Below are positions 1 to 10,500 of a stretch of DNA of 64,000 nucleotides, piece after piece. The stretch comes from Sphaerimonospora cavernae. GTDB lineage: Bacteria; Actinomycetota; Actinomycetes; Streptosporangiales; Streptosporangiaceae. The position numbers and the translations under genes are program-made. Below the pieces are notes generated by a model. That model ran no database searches. It was given only the letters and a program-made list of their open reading frames with translations, and was not told where the DNA came from. The first letter of the stretch is position 1, and every line of letters begins with the position of its first letter. Location of the stretch: positions 124,001 through 188,000 of the forward strand of contig NZ_JBHMQT010000032.1 in the NCBI RefSeq assembly GCF_042435035.1, in the 5' to 3' direction.

Positions 1-2819
1 AGCAGCAGCACTGATGCGGTGCTTTCGGGGGCGGCGAGCCTGAACAGCCCATGGCCGATTCCGGCCATGCCGTCAAGCAGCCCAGGGGTGGAGATGTGGC
101 CAGGCGTGCCGCAGCGTGCGCCGCTGTCCACCGACGCGAGCAGCCTGCCGACACGGCGATGCAGGGATCGCCGAGCCGCCAGGCCCCCCCGAGGCGCACG
201 GTCCCCCCGCGCCGCCAGGGCACTGAGCGCCTCCAGGCACCCCAGCTCTCCGTGGCACAAGCCGTGCCCGCTCAGGGGAACGTCGAGGACAGGAGGCGAC
301 GCCGGGTCATCCAGGAGCGCCAGGGCATCGGGGAGAACGTCGGCCAACGCCAACCAGACTCCGGGCAGACCATGGCACCAGGTCTGCCCCTCCGCCGACT
401 GCGCGGCTCGTTCGAGGAGGTCGGCGCCGGTTGTTCTCGACCCATATCTGGCGAGTGCCCAGCCGACCCCGGCCAGCCCGAAGGCGAATCCCGGCGGCAG
501 GTCGGCCGAGGGCGCCGCCGACTCCAGTCGTTCCGCGCACTCGCCGGCCAGACGCGCGGCGGTGGGCGACCCGGTGACGTCGTGAACGGCGAGCATGGCG
601 GCGAGACAGCCTGCCACGCCGTCATAGACGTCCAGCCGGCTTTCGTCGGTGACCGCGGCGCCGGCGAGCTCCACGGCCGGCTCCACCCAACCGGTCACGT
701 CACCATCGCCGAGCAAGTCTCCAAGCTGGGATAACGCGTACGCCATGCCGCCGAGGCCACCGAAACCACCGCATCCGACGACGTCGAGGAGGGGCCTGTG
801 GGCCGCCAGGGTCTCCAGCAGCCGGGGAATCGGCTCCAACGCCTGCCGGGCGATCTCCATATGGCCGGACGTGCCGGTGGCGTGACCCGACTGTGCCAGG
901 AACAGGGCTACTCCGAGGTATCCGGTCGCCAATCCGCCGCCCAACGGCATAATCGTGAAGCGGCGATCGTCCAGAGCCTCGAGCCCCAGCCAGTTGACGG
1001 CCCTGCCCTGCCGGTACAGCGTCCGGCACAACCGGTCGGCGATGCTTTCGGCCGCGGCGAGGAGAATCTCGGGGCGGGGTTCCTCCTCGGCCTGAAGCGG
1101 CCCCGCGTCGACCGGTGCGCCGGGATCGTGCCCTCGGCCACCCACCCGCGTCGCCAGTGACGCCTCTATGACCCACTCCTGCCGTTCCCGGTCGGCAGGT
1201 CCCATCCTCGAAAGCTTTCCGGTCACCGACTCGAGGCCGCTCTGGGGCAACTCCCACGGCAATCGGCCGGTGTCGCCTCCGTAGATCGCACGAGAGCCGG
1301 GACTCGCCCAGAAGTACGGAATATCCCCTGCCCGCAGATCAGCCCGCTCTGCGGGTATCGCGGCCAAGCGGGCAGAGTCGTCCACGGACATCGCCCGCAG
1401 CAGCTCGAAAAAGCCCTCATCGCGACCGGCGGCGTCCGCCATCACATCGGGATGGGTCGATTCCGTGAGCAATTCGTCATAGACACGCGTCGGTCGTAGC
1501 AGCATCCGCACCTTGACCTGTCCGAAACGGGGTAGCAGCCGGCGTGCCAGCTCCTCCCGTCCACTCACGATGGCCTCGTAAGCCTCGCGGAAACCCGCCA
1601 GCAGACTCGGTGCGTAATCAGCCGGATCGGCGTCCACACCGCACAGTCGCGGCCGATTGTCCGCCCCGGCGAACCGGACGGGCCCGCGCACCAGCCGCAT
1701 TTCGTCCGTGCCCGCGTCCTGCCATGCGGCGGCGGAGAACGGATAGACCGAATCCTTGTCTCCGCCCAGTGCGGACACGTCCAGCGAACCCTGGTCACCG
1801 GTCAACATCGTGGGCAATATGGCCGTGCGCTGGACGGAGTCGTGCAGCGCGAGAAGCGCTGGATCGATCACGGCGGAGCCGGCGATCACCGGATGAAAGA
1901 GGGTCTCGACGTCCACCAGCACCGGCTGGTCGCCGCAGGCGATGACGTTCTCGTAATGAATGTCGCCGGCGTTGAGCGTGTAGAGGAGGGCCAGCAACCC
2001 GCCCGTACGTCGATAGAACGCCTCCACCTCGGCCACATCGGCACAGGGCCGCGGCTGGACGAACTCCGCCCAGCCGTACCGCTCTCCGCCCATCACTCGC
2101 AAGGTCCGCAGCTCGAGGTCGGGCGCACGGCCGTTGAGCCACCGCACAACCTCGTTGAAGCGAAGGTGAGCCTCCACAGGTCGCGGTCGGTAGACGATCT
2201 TCACTCCGGTGTCGAAGCTCAGCACCGAGACCGCCCGACCCCCGAGATGGGGATCTCCCGTGGCCGTGAACTCGACCAGGCTTCCCGGCTCGCACCCCAG
2301 CGACTCGCGAATCCCCAGATGATCCGCCGCGAACCGCGTCAACAGTTCCTGTCCGCTGTCCACTGCCCGATCGGCCGCCCGGGCCAACAGCTCACCCAGC
2401 ACCGGATATGCCTTCAGGGACGCGTCCAGCCCACCCTTGGTCATCTGACGTACGAAGTCGGCGAAGCGTTCAGCCGGCGTGGCGCCCGACAACCGTCCTC
2501 CGGCTCGTCGCGCGTCGAGTTCGAACGCCAGAACCCGGCCGGCGATCCGCACCAGCATGGCAGACAGGTCCGCGGCGAACCGGTCACGGATCTGGGCCAG
2601 GTCGAGGTCGTCTTTCAGGCACGAACATTCGGCAACCAGTCGATCGGCCGCATTTCCGACAAACGGGTCGAAAATTGTGGAGAAGCTTTTCGCCCCGACC
2701 ACGCCGACGCTCTCGGGGTCGAGGGCGACAGCACAGGACGCGGCGTAGGACAGGTCCGCGGCGCGCCCGGCGACGGCCTGGAGGGGAAGAGGGACGTCGC
2801 CGAGTTCCGCATGGTGCAT
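1..2819 (-). CDS. lanM: Class II lanthipeptide synthetase LanM, C-terminal end cut by window edge
   Basis: Bifunctional enzyme that dehydrates Ser/Thr in a precursor peptide and then forms thioether rings. The minus-strand frame is open from ATG at 2819 to the window edge (939 codons) with no stop. The N-terminal DUF4135 dehydratase part contains a GDPHLGGRAV motif near residue 187 and LNAGDIHYEN with LVDVETLFHP near 285-305. The C-terminal LanC-like cyclase has WCHGLPG (Cys815) and LCHGELG (Cys855, His856), the expected zinc ligands, followed by the typical ending LLDGMAGIGHGLFRLAAPE. Only a few residues should be missing. No precursor peptide gene is visible in the 173-base gap upstream, so it must lie left of the window or be unlinked. 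An upstream in-frame TTG near 2846 is an alternative start. Confidence 0.93.
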   Translation of the reverse strand, partial: MHHAELGDVPLPLQAVAGRAADLSYAASCAVALDPESVGVVGAKSFSTIFDPFVGNAADRLVAECSCLKDDLDLAQIRDRFAADLSAMLVRIAGRVLAFELDARRAGGRLSGATPAERFADFVRQMTKGGLDASLKAYPVLGELLARAADRAVDSGQELLTRFAADHLGIRESLGCEPGSLVEFTATGDPHLGGRAVSVLSFDTGVKIVYRPRPVEAHLRFNEVVRWLNGRAPDLELRTLRVMGGERYGWAEFVQPRPCADVAEVEAFYRRTGGLLALLYTLNAGDIHYENVIACGDQPVLVDVETLFHPVIAGSAVIDPALLALHDSVQRTAILPTMLTGDQGSLDVSALGGDKDSVYPFSAAAWQDAGTDEMRLVRGPVRFAGADNRPRLCGVDADPADYAPSLLAGFREAYEAIVSGREELARRLLPRFGQVKVRMLLRPTRVYDELLTESTHPDVMADAAGRDEGFFELLRAMSVDDSARLAAIPAERADLRAGDIPYFWASPGSRAIYGGDTGRLPWELPQSGLESVTGKLSRMGPADRERQEWVIEASLATRVGGRGHDPGAPVDAGPLQAEEEPRPEILLAAAESIADRLCRTLYRQGRAVNWLGLEALDDRRFTIMPLGGGLATGYLGVALFLAQSGHATGTSGHMEIARQALEPIPRLLETLAAHRPLLDVVGCGGFGGLGGMAYALSQLGDLLGDGDVTGWVEPAVELAGAAVTDESRLDVYDGVAGCLAAMLAVHDVTGSPTAARLAGECAERLESAAPSADLPPGFAFGLAGVGWALARYGSRTTGADLLERAAQSAEGQTWCHGLPGVWLALADVLPDALALLDDPASPPVLDVPLSGHGLCHGELGCLEALSALAARGDRAPRGGLAARRSLHRRVGRLLASVDSGARCGTPGHISTPGLLDGMAGIGHGLFRLAAPESTASVLL

Positions 2820-2992
2820 CCAGCCATTATGCCGATCAGTCCACAAAAGAAAATAGGGACTAAATGCACACTACTGCTCCATATCGGGCTATTCGTGGCC
2901 AACAGCGACGAGCGTGTCGTAGGCGATCTCCCGCCCGTCGAGCGCCCGCACCGGCTTCCCGTGGACGTCCCGGTCACGCCGCGCCCGCCGCT

Positions 2993-5263
2993 CTACCTCT
3001 GGAGGAGGTCGCGGGCGGCGCGCTCGATGTCGGCCTCGGACATCAGGACGGTCTGCGCCGCCGCGCCGAGCGGGACGAAGCTGTCGCGGGAGGTGACGCG
3101 GGCGATCGGGCCGGTGAAGCCGTTGTCGAGCAGCGCGGCCATCACGCTCTCCGAGACGCCGCCGGTGCGGCGGGTCTCGTCGGCGATCAGCACCCGGCCG
3201 GTGAGCTCGGCCGCGCGCAGCAGGTCGGCCACCGGCAGCGGCGCGAGCCAGCGCAGGTCGAGCACCCGGCAGCCGATCTCCTCGGCGGTGAGCTTCACCG
3301 CGGCCCGCAGGCTCATCCTGACCCCGTTGCCGAACGTGACGATGGTCAGATCGCGGCCCTCGCCGTACGAGCGGGCCCGGCCGACGGGCACGTGCGTCTC
3401 CGCCCAGCGGGCCGGCGGCGCGTACGGCGCGAGCCAGCCGCCGTCGCCCTCCTCGAACAGGTCGCGGGTGTGATAGAGGGCGATCGGTTCGAGGAAGACG
3501 CAGACACTCCCGTCCACGCGGGCCGCGGCGAGGCAGGTCCGCAGCATCGCGGCGGCATCGTCCGGCCGGGCCGGCGAAGCGAGAATAATGCCGGGAATAT
3601 CCCTCAATGCGGCAAGTGAGGAATCATTGTGGAAATGTCCCCCAAATCCCTTTTGATACGCATATGATGCCACACGCAGGACGAGCGGGTTGCGGTACGC
3701 CCCCTGTGAGAAGAACTGCAACGTCGCCGCCTCACCGCGAATCTGATCGAGCGCGTTGTGCAGATAGGCGAGATATTGCACCTCGGGCACCGGCAGCAGC
3801 CCGGACATCCCCGCGCCCAGCGCGAGCCCGAGGACGGCCTGCTCGTCGAGCAGGGTGTCGAAGACCCGTTCGGCGCCGAACCTGCGCAGCAGCCCCCGCG
3901 TCACGCCGTACACCCCGCCCTTGCGTGCCACGTCCTCCCCGAACACCACGACCCCCGGGTCGAGCGCCATCGCGTCGGCCAGCGTCCGGTTGACGGCCTG
4001 GGCGAACGTCAGCCTGCCCTCGAGCTCCGGCATCGTCCCGCCGAACGCCCGGTCCCGATCCGGGGCGACCCGCGCCGCCTCGGCGGCGACCGCGTCGGGA
4101 CGGCGCGGCGCGATGGGCGCCATCACCTCCTCGGCCGAGGCCAGCCGCGGCCGGCGTGTGCACTCCATCGCGAGCTTCAGCACGTGGTCGCGCTCGGCCT
4201 CGTAGCGGTCCAGCAGCTCGTCCGGCAGCGCGAGACCGGCCTCGACGAGCAGCCGGGCCGTACCGACGAGGGGATCACGCTCGAGGTCCTGGGCGATCTC
4301 CTTGCGGGTCCGGTAGGCGATCTCCACGTCGGAGCCCGCGTGGCCCATCAGCCGCACGGTGCGCAGGTGCAGGAATGCGGGGCCCCGGGTGGACCTGACA
4401 TGGTCGACGGCCCGCAGCGCCACGTCGTAGGCCTCGGCCAGATCGCAGCCGTCGGCCTGGAAATACTCCAGCAGCGGGTGCCTGGCCTGTTCCACCCACT
4501 CCGGCGGGGTCTTCACGCTGATCCCGATCCCGTTGTCCTCGCAGACGAACAGGACCGGCATCTGAAGGCCGCGGAACCTGCCATAGGCCGCGGTGTTCAG
4601 CCCGGTGAGCGCGGAGGCATGGTTGGCCGACGCGTCGCCGAAGCCGCAGACGGCTATCGCGTCCGCCGGCCACCCGCTCGGCACATCGAGCGCCCGGGCC
4701 CGCTCGATCGCGAAGGCCACGCCGGCGGCCCGGGGCAGATGGCTGGCGATCGTGGAGGTCTGCGGGATCACCGCGAGGTCCGGGTGGCCGAACACCTTGT
4801 GCCGCCCGCCGGCGATCGGCTCCTCGGCCGAGGCGGCCAGCCCGAGGAGCACGTCACGCAGCCCCTCCTCCGCCAGCCGGCCCGCCTGGGCCGACCGGGC
4901 CAGGTAGAAGGCGCCCGAGCGGTAGTGCAGGAGCGCGGGGTCGGACACGCGCAGGGCGGCGGCGACGGCGGCGTTGCCCTCGTGACCGGCCGACCCGATG
5001 GTGTAGAAGCCCTCGTCCTGCTCGCGCAGCACGCGGGCGGCGATGTCGAGGAGACGGCTGGAGAGCTGGACCGCGAAGAGCTCGCGGCACATTATCCCGG
5101 TCAGCGTCGTGCCCGGCCGCACCGGAAGTGTCGGATCTTTCGGCGGCCCCGGCGTCAGCGCCCCGACGGCCTCGGCGAAATGAGTCTCCACAGCGTCCCG
5201 CGTCACACGCCTGATTATGTCGCAGCCCACCGGCTCTCGCTTGTGGACCGATCCTTTTGACAC
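2993..5263 (-). CDS. Thiamine-diphosphate 2-oxoacid dehydrogenase E1, alpha and beta subunits fused
   Basis: Decarboxylating E1 component of a branched-chain/pyruvate-type 2-oxoacid dehydrogenase, 756 aa. Residues about 50-370 are E1-alpha-like, with a ThDP-binding motif that begins GFGDASANH (209-210 GD) and ends at EDNGIGIS (243-244 DN). Residues about 410-756 are E1-beta-like, with LTFAQAVNRTLADAM, VVFGEDVARKGGVYG and the C-terminal DLRWLAPLP and ADETRRTGG segments. Fusion of the two subunits in one chain is known in actinobacteria. No E2 or E3 gene is nearby, so the substrate cannot be assigned; branched-chain oxoacids are a guess. It lies upstream of lanM on the same strand with a 173-base gap, so co-transcription is possible but not shown. 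Confidence 0.88.
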   Translation of the reverse strand: MSKGSVHKREPVGCDIIRRVTRDAVETHFAEAVGALTPGPPKDPTLPVRPGTTLTGIMCRELFAVQLSSRLLDIAARVLREQDEGFYTIGSAGHEGNAAVAAALRVSDPALLHYRSGAFYLARSAQAGRLAEEGLRDVLLGLAASAEEPIAGGRHKVFGHPDLAVIPQTSTIASHLPRAAGVAFAIERARALDVPSGWPADAIAVCGFGDASANHASALTGLNTAAYGRFRGLQMPVLFVCEDNGIGISVKTPPEWVEQARHPLLEYFQADGCDLAEAYDVALRAVDHVRSTRGPAFLHLRTVRLMGHAGSDVEIAYRTRKEIAQDLERDPLVGTARLLVEAGLALPDELLDRYEAERDHVLKLAMECTRRPRLASAEEVMAPIAPRRPDAVAAEAARVAPDRDRAFGGTMPELEGRLTFAQAVNRTLADAMALDPGVVVFGEDVARKGGVYGVTRGLLRRFGAERVFDTLLDEQAVLGLALGAGMSGLLPVPEVQYLAYLHNALDQIRGEAATLQFFSQGAYRNPLVLRVASYAYQKGFGGHFHNDSSLAALRDIPGIILASPARPDDAAAMLRTCLAAARVDGSVCVFLEPIALYHTRDLFEEGDGGWLAPYAPPARWAETHVPVGRARSYGEGRDLTIVTFGNGVRMSLRAAVKLTAEEIGCRVLDLRWLAPLPVADLLRAAELTGRVLIADETRRTGGVSESVMAALLDNGFTGPIARVTSRDSFVPLGAAAQTVLMSEADIERAARDLLQR

Positions 5264-5369
5264 AGATTGATGACAATAAGTCAGACGGCTGAACCTTTGC
5301 CGTTATTTGGACGTCTACTCATTGGCCAGCACCAAGCAAACCAAGCACCCTCACAAGGAAGGCCGGCAA

Positions 5370-6728
5370 ATGTTGAAACGCATTCATGCCCTGGTCGCGG
5401 CGGTGGCCATGGGCGGCGCGATGTTCATCGCGCCGCCCGCCGCCGCGACCACGGCGCCCCCGGCGCCGGAGCACCTGGCGGTGTCGCCCACCCCCGTGAT
5501 CGTCAGCACCGACACGGGCACGGCGGCGACGTTCACCTTCGAGACCGCCGCGGACACGAGCGGTTCGGCCAGGCTCATCGACCCGCGCGGCCACCACGTC
5601 TCCCTCACCGTCAGCGGTACGGGCACCTACACGGCGACGCGCACGTTCACGCCCGCCGACAGGCCCGGGTGGTGGAAGCTCGTCGCGACGGCGACCAAGG
5701 ACGGCGAGTCGACCCGCGCGATCCAGCCGTTCCAGGTCAAGGTCCAGGTCCAGCGGGCGACGAGCCTGGACTTCGACGCCTCACCCGACCGGGTCGGGCG
5801 GGGTGACAGGGTCGACCTCCGCGGCACGCTGAAGGTCAAGGAGCGCACCTGGCAGGGCTACGGCGGCCAGCGGCTGAACATCATGTTCAAGCCGCTCGGC
5901 GGCTCCTACAGCCGCGTCGCGACGGCCACCACCGATTCCAGCGGCCGGTTCCGGGTCGCCGAGCGGGCCTGGCAGTCCGGCTGGTGGCGGGCCGAGTTCG
6001 CCGGGACCTCCGACTCCCAGGCCGCGGTCAGCGACAGCGACCGCGTCGACGTCAGGGCCTCGGCACGCGACAGCCGCATCACCGGGTTCGACGCCTCCCC
6101 CGATCCCGTCGCCGACGGCGGGACCCTCCACCTGCGCGGCACGCTGCAGATCGGCGACCGGTGGGACTGGGACGGCCACCGCGGCCAGCAGGTGAAGATC
6201 ATGTTCAAGCCCGACGGCGGCCACAGCTGGCGGTACGTCACCTCCGACCGGACCGACTCCCGCGGCCGGTTCCAGGCCGACGTGACGGCCACGGCCTCCG
6301 GCTGGTGGCGGGCCGAGTACGCCGGCTCGCACGGCGTACGGGGCTCGGTGAGCACGGCGGAGCACGTGCGCGTGCGGACGCCCGAGCCGCCGGTGGTGGT
6401 GATCCCGCGGTCGGCCGCCACCCGCATCGTCAAGTTCAACGCGGGTCCCGAGCCCGTCAAGCGCGGCAGGACCATGTACTTCCGGGGCACGCTCCAGATC
6501 TGGGACCGCGGCTGGGACGGCTACGGCCACCAGAAGGTCACCGTGCAGTTCAAGAAGGCGGGCACCAGCCACTGGAAGACCGTGAAGAGCACCCGGACCA
6601 ACGGTTCCGGCAAGTTCTACACCACGACCAAGGCGACGTCGTCCGGCACCTGGCGGGCCGTCTTCGCCGGCAACGCCGACGCCAAGCGCTCGTACTCCCA
6701 CCGGGATTACGTGTGGGTCAGGCGCTGA
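5370..6728 (+). CDS. Secreted protein with three Ig-like repeats
   Basis: Exported protein of 452 aa. The start is set at ATG 5370, preceded by AAGGAAGG, because a signal peptide follows directly: MLKRIHAL, a hydrophobic stretch, then APPAAATT with an AXA cleavage site near residue 26. After about 100 residues of beta-rich domain come three homologous units of about 105-110 residues. Each opens with a variant of FDASPDPV..G..LHLRGTLQ and contains a W-rich core (GWWRAEFAG). There is no anchor, LPXTG or enzyme motif. The repeats resemble bacterial Ig-like or calcium-free adhesive domains that are common in actinobacterial secreted proteins. The function is unknown; a surface or matrix role is inference. 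Confidence 0.8.
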   Translation: MLKRIHALVAAVAMGGAMFIAPPAAATTAPPAPEHLAVSPTPVIVSTDTGTAATFTFETAADTSGSARLIDPRGHHVSLTVSGTGTYTATRTFTPADRPGWWKLVATATKDGESTRAIQPFQVKVQVQRATSLDFDASPDRVGRGDRVDLRGTLKVKERTWQGYGGQRLNIMFKPLGGSYSRVATATTDSSGRFRVAERAWQSGWWRAEFAGTSDSQAAVSDSDRVDVRASARDSRITGFDASPDPVADGGTLHLRGTLQIGDRWDWDGHRGQQVKIMFKPDGGHSWRYVTSDRTDSRGRFQADVTATASGWWRAEYAGSHGVRGSVSTAEHVRVRTPEPPVVVIPRSAATRIVKFNAGPEPVKRGRTMYFRGTLQIWDRGWDGYGHQKVTVQFKKAGTSHWKTVKSTRTNGSGKFYTTTKATSSGTWRAVFAGNADAKRSYSHRDYVWVRR

Positions 6729-6762
6729 GCCATGAACCACTGAGGCACTGAAGCCTGCCTCG

Positions 6763-6790
6763 CGGGCGCCCGTCCCCGGACGGGCGCCCG
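6763..6790 (+). terminator. Strong GC hairpin after secreted repeat protein
   Basis: A perfect 13-bp stem, CGGGCGCCCGTCC paired with GGACGGGCGCCCG, around a 2-base loop, 35 bases after the stop codon at 6728. There is no T-run, as is usual for actinobacterial terminators. Confidence 0.6.
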
Positions 6791-6838
6791 TCGGCATGTA
6801 GGAGGTCGGCCGCGGAAAGCCGTACGATTCGGGCGGAG

Positions 6839-7564
6839 GTGACCCCCCTGAACCTGCATGAGCTGACCGCGATCCAGCCTCCTCCCCCACTGTGGCTGGT
6901 CGTGCTGTCCGGGTGCGCCGCCCTCGCACTCGTGGCGTACGGCCCGGCCTGGCACGCCACCCGAGGGCTGATCACGATTGCCCACGAGGGCGGCCACGCG
7001 CTCGCGGCCGTCCTGACCCGCCGCCGGCTGAGTGGCATCCGCCTCCACTCCGACACCTCCGGTGTCACTTTGACCAGGGGAAGACCGACCGGCCCCGGCA
7101 TGATCGTCACCGCGGCCGCCGGCTATGTCGCGCCCTCGCTGATCGGGCTAGGTGCCGCCTGGCTGCTGGCCGCCGGACACGTCACGCTGCTGCTGTGGGC
7201 CGTGCTCGCGCTGCTGGCCTGCATGCTGTTGATGATCAGAAATTTCTTCGGCGCCGTGGCGCTGCTCGTCGTGGGCGGTGCGATCTTCGCGTTGTCCTGG
7301 TTCGCCCCGCCCGAGGTCCGGGCCGCCTGCGCGCACGCCGGGGTGTGGTTCCTGCTGCTCGGCGGGGTTCGCCCGATTCTGGAGCTGCGGTCCAAGCGGC
7401 GGCGTGGCCGCACACCGGACTCCGATCCTGACCAGCTCGCCCGACTCACCCGCGTCCCAGCCGGCCTCTGGGTGGTGTTCTTCCTGTTCGTCTCCGTCGC
7501 CGCACTCGCCGCGGGCGGCTACATGCTCATCAGCGGCCACCTCATCGAGCTGCCGGCCCGCTGA
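6839..7564 (+). CDS. M50-like integral membrane metalloprotease homologue
   Basis: Membrane protein of 241 aa with about six hydrophobic segments. An HEGGH zinc-protease motif (His49, Glu50, His53) lies in the sequence ITIAHEGGHALAAVL inside or beside the second segment. This matches the peptidase M50 B-like family widespread in actinobacteria; intramembrane proteolysis is the family expectation and no substrate is suggested here. The start is GTG 6839 after GGGCGGA, which is a close spacing, so an alternative internal start is possible. The 3' end overlaps the convergent sbcC by 23 bases. Confidence 0.8.
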   Translation: MTPLNLHELTAIQPPPPLWLVVLSGCAALALVAYGPAWHATRGLITIAHEGGHALAAVLTRRRLSGIRLHSDTSGVTLTRGRPTGPGMIVTAAAGYVAPSLIGLGAAWLLAAGHVTLLLWAVLALLACMLLMIRNFFGAVALLVVGGAIFALSWFAPPEVRAACAHAGVWFLLLGGVRPILELRSKRRRGRTPDSDPDQLARLTRVPAGLWVVFFLFVSVAALAAGGYMLISGHLIELPAR

Positions 7565-10500
7565 GGATCGAACCGGAGCGACGCTTGAGGACGCGGATCT
7601 GGGCCGGGATGCGCGTACGCAACTCGGCGACGTGGCTGACGATGCCCACGGCCCGGCCGCCCTCACGCAGGCCGTCCAGGATGTCGAGCACATCGTCGAG
7701 GGTCTCCTCGTCGAGCGTGCCGAACCCCTCGTCCACGAACAGCGTGCTCATCTCGGGACCGCCGGCCTCGTCGGCGATCACATCGGCGAGGCCCAGGGCC
7801 AGGGCGAGCGAGGTCACGAACGTCTCACCGCCGGACAGGGTCGCCGGATCGCGGGCCGCCCCCGTCCAGCCGTCGAGCACCCGCAGCGCCATGCCGCCAC
7901 CCGAGCGGGCCCGGTCGCCCGCCACCCGCCCGAGATGATGTTCCAGCAGATAGCGCCCTCCGGACATCTGGTCGAGCCGCACGTTGGCCGCCGCGACCAC
8001 CTGGCCGAGCCGCTCACCCAGCACGTACGAGGAGAGCGGCATCCGGTACTGGTTGTCGGCGGAGGTGCCGGCGGCGAGCCCGGCCAGGCGCTGGGCGAGG
8101 CGATACCGTTCCGCGGCGGGCAGGTACCGCTCGTGGGCGCGGCCGAGTTCCCCGGCCAGCCCGGCGAGCTGGCCGTACCGCCCCTGGGCTCGGTCCGCGG
8201 CGGACAGCCGCGTCTCATGATCGCGCTCCGCCCGCTCGTGTTCGGCTTCGAGCGCCGCCACGTCCGGGTCCGGCGCGGCAGCGGCGGCGGCGAGCTCGGG
8301 ATCGGCGAGCTGCGCCTCGACGGCGGCCTCGTCGGCGGCGAACCGCCGCAGACGCTCGTCCATCGCCTCGCGATCGGCTTCGTTCCGCACCGCGTCCCCG
8401 GCCTCCTCCACCGTCGCGAATCCCGCCTCGGCCGCGGCGGCCCGCGCCGCGGCCAGCGCGTTCTCCCGCTCCCGCTCGGCGATCTCGGCCGCGGCCGTCG
8501 CCTCGGCCGCCTCGTGGAGCAGCGCGACCTCGGCGGCGAGCCGGTCCAGCCGTGCGGCCAGGGACGCGTCCTCGCCGCGGTGGGCGTCGAGCAGCGTGGC
8601 CAGCCGCCTCTCCTCCTCGGCGAGCCGATCGCGGTGCGTCCTGGTCTCGGCCGTCTCGAGCTCCGCCGTCCGGGCGCGCTCCTCCACCTCCCCGAGCTCC
8701 GCCGCGAGCCGCCGCGTCTCCTCGGCCAGTCCGGGTTCCTCCGCCGCCTCGGCGTCCGCGGCGCGCAGCGCCTCCCGCGCCGCCTCGAGGGCGCCTACGG
8801 CCGTGCCCTCCTCCTGTGGACCGGCGGCGGCCAGGGCCTGCTCGTACGCCGTGCGCGCCGCGGCGGCGGCCGCGACGGCGTCGACGGCGACCGTGATCAG
8901 GCCCACCTCGGTCTCGATCCTGTCCCGCCGGGCACGGACGTCGGGGTCGTCGCCCAACGCGTCGGCCAGGCGCGAGGACAGGCGGTCGCGCTCGGCCAGC
9001 AGTTCGCGCTCGCGGGCTCGATGCCCGGTCAGCGCGTGGCCGGCCTCCTCGGCCTGCCCGCGGAGCTCCTCCAGCTCGGCGGCGAGCCGTAGGACCTCGG
9101 CGGCCAGCGCCGGTTCACCGGCGGCGACCTCCCGCTGCGCCGTGTGCTCCGACTCCGCCCCGGTGAGCAGCCCGGCGGCCTCGTCCTGCGACAGCTCCTC
9201 CGCTCTTCCGGCGACCTCGTCGAGACGGGCCTCCAGCCCGGCGACCCGCGTCTCGGCCGCCTCCCTGTGCTGCCGGGCGGCCTCGAACGCGTTCTGCGCG
9301 TTCTGCTCGTCTTCGGCCGTGGGTGCGAAGTCCGCCGGCGCGGCGGGGGCGGGGTGCTCGCCGGATCCGCAGACCACGCAGGGACTGCCGGGCACCAGTT
9401 CGCGGGCGAGCTCCGCCGCCATGCCGTCGATGCGGGCGCGGCGTACGTCCTGGAGCGCGTCTCGCGCCTGCTGGGCCTCATCGACCGCCGCCTGGCGTGC
9501 CGCCTGCGCCTCCGCCAGTTCCGCCGTCAGGACGTCCCTGGCCTGTGCCGCATCGAACCGTTCCCGCGCCCTGTCGCAGGCGGCCCGCAGGCCGGGCACC
9601 CGGGCCGCGGCCGACCGCGCCTCGCCCAGGCGGGCCTCGGTCTCATGCAGCACCGTGGGCGACTCGGCCAGCCCGGCGAGCGCCGCCGCCTCCCGCTCGG
9701 CCGCCGCTTCGGCCTCGCGGCGCGCGTCGGCGAGCAGGCCGTCGATCTCACGAAGACGCGTCTCCTCCGCCGCCCGCTCCTCCAGCTTGACGAGCTCATC
9801 GCGGCGCGACCGCTCCGCCTCGGCCAGGTCGGCGGCGGCCCGGTCTCGGGCAGTCAGGTCCCCGGCAGTCAGGTCCCCGGCAGTCAGGTCCCCGGCAGTC
9901 AGGTCCGTCGGCAACGCCGCGAGGGCGGCCTCCTGTGCGGCTCCGGCGGCGGCCAGGTCGGCGGCGCGGGCCTCCCGGCGGCGGATCTCCTTCAGATCGC
10001 GTTCGGCCGCGTCGCGTTCGGCCGCCAGCCCTGCCCGCCGGGCGGCGGCGATCCTGGCCTGCGTCAGCCGCGTCTCGGCCTGTTCCCGCTCACCGGGCAG
10101 GACGGCCAGGCGTGCGGCGGCCTCGGCCGCCAGCCCGGTCAGCTCCACCATGCGGCGCTCGGCCGTGTCGTGATCCGCCCGGACGGTGGTCAGCCGCGTC
10201 TCATCGGGCAGGAGTTGCTCCAGCCTGGTCATCTCGGCCCGGCGTTCCCGCTCCCGGTCTCGAAGGGAGCCGTCCCGCGGGGAGTCGCCGGCGACGAGGG
10301 GCAGCGCGCGGCCGACCGCGTCGCCGGCCAGCCGCCGCGCCTTGTCGGCCGCCTCGGCCCGCTGGCCGGCCTGGCGGATCAGCGGGAGCACCCGGTCGGC
10401 CCTGGCCGCCTGGTCGAGCATCGACCGCAGGTCGGCCCGTTCCTGAGCGGCGCCGGCGAGTTCGTCGCGCCGGGCCAGGGCGGCGGCGTGCCGCCGGCGA

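Noticed and set aside
2870..2992. Short minus-strand peptide ending in REIAYDTLVAVGHE between E1 and lanM, considered as a lanthipeptide precursor
   Set aside because: No start with ribosome site, no Cys, no leader cleavage motif; probably a chance open frame.
1842..3473. 543-codon plus-strand frame opposite lanM and E1
   Set aside because: Antisense shadow of two well-supported genes; no recognisable domain.
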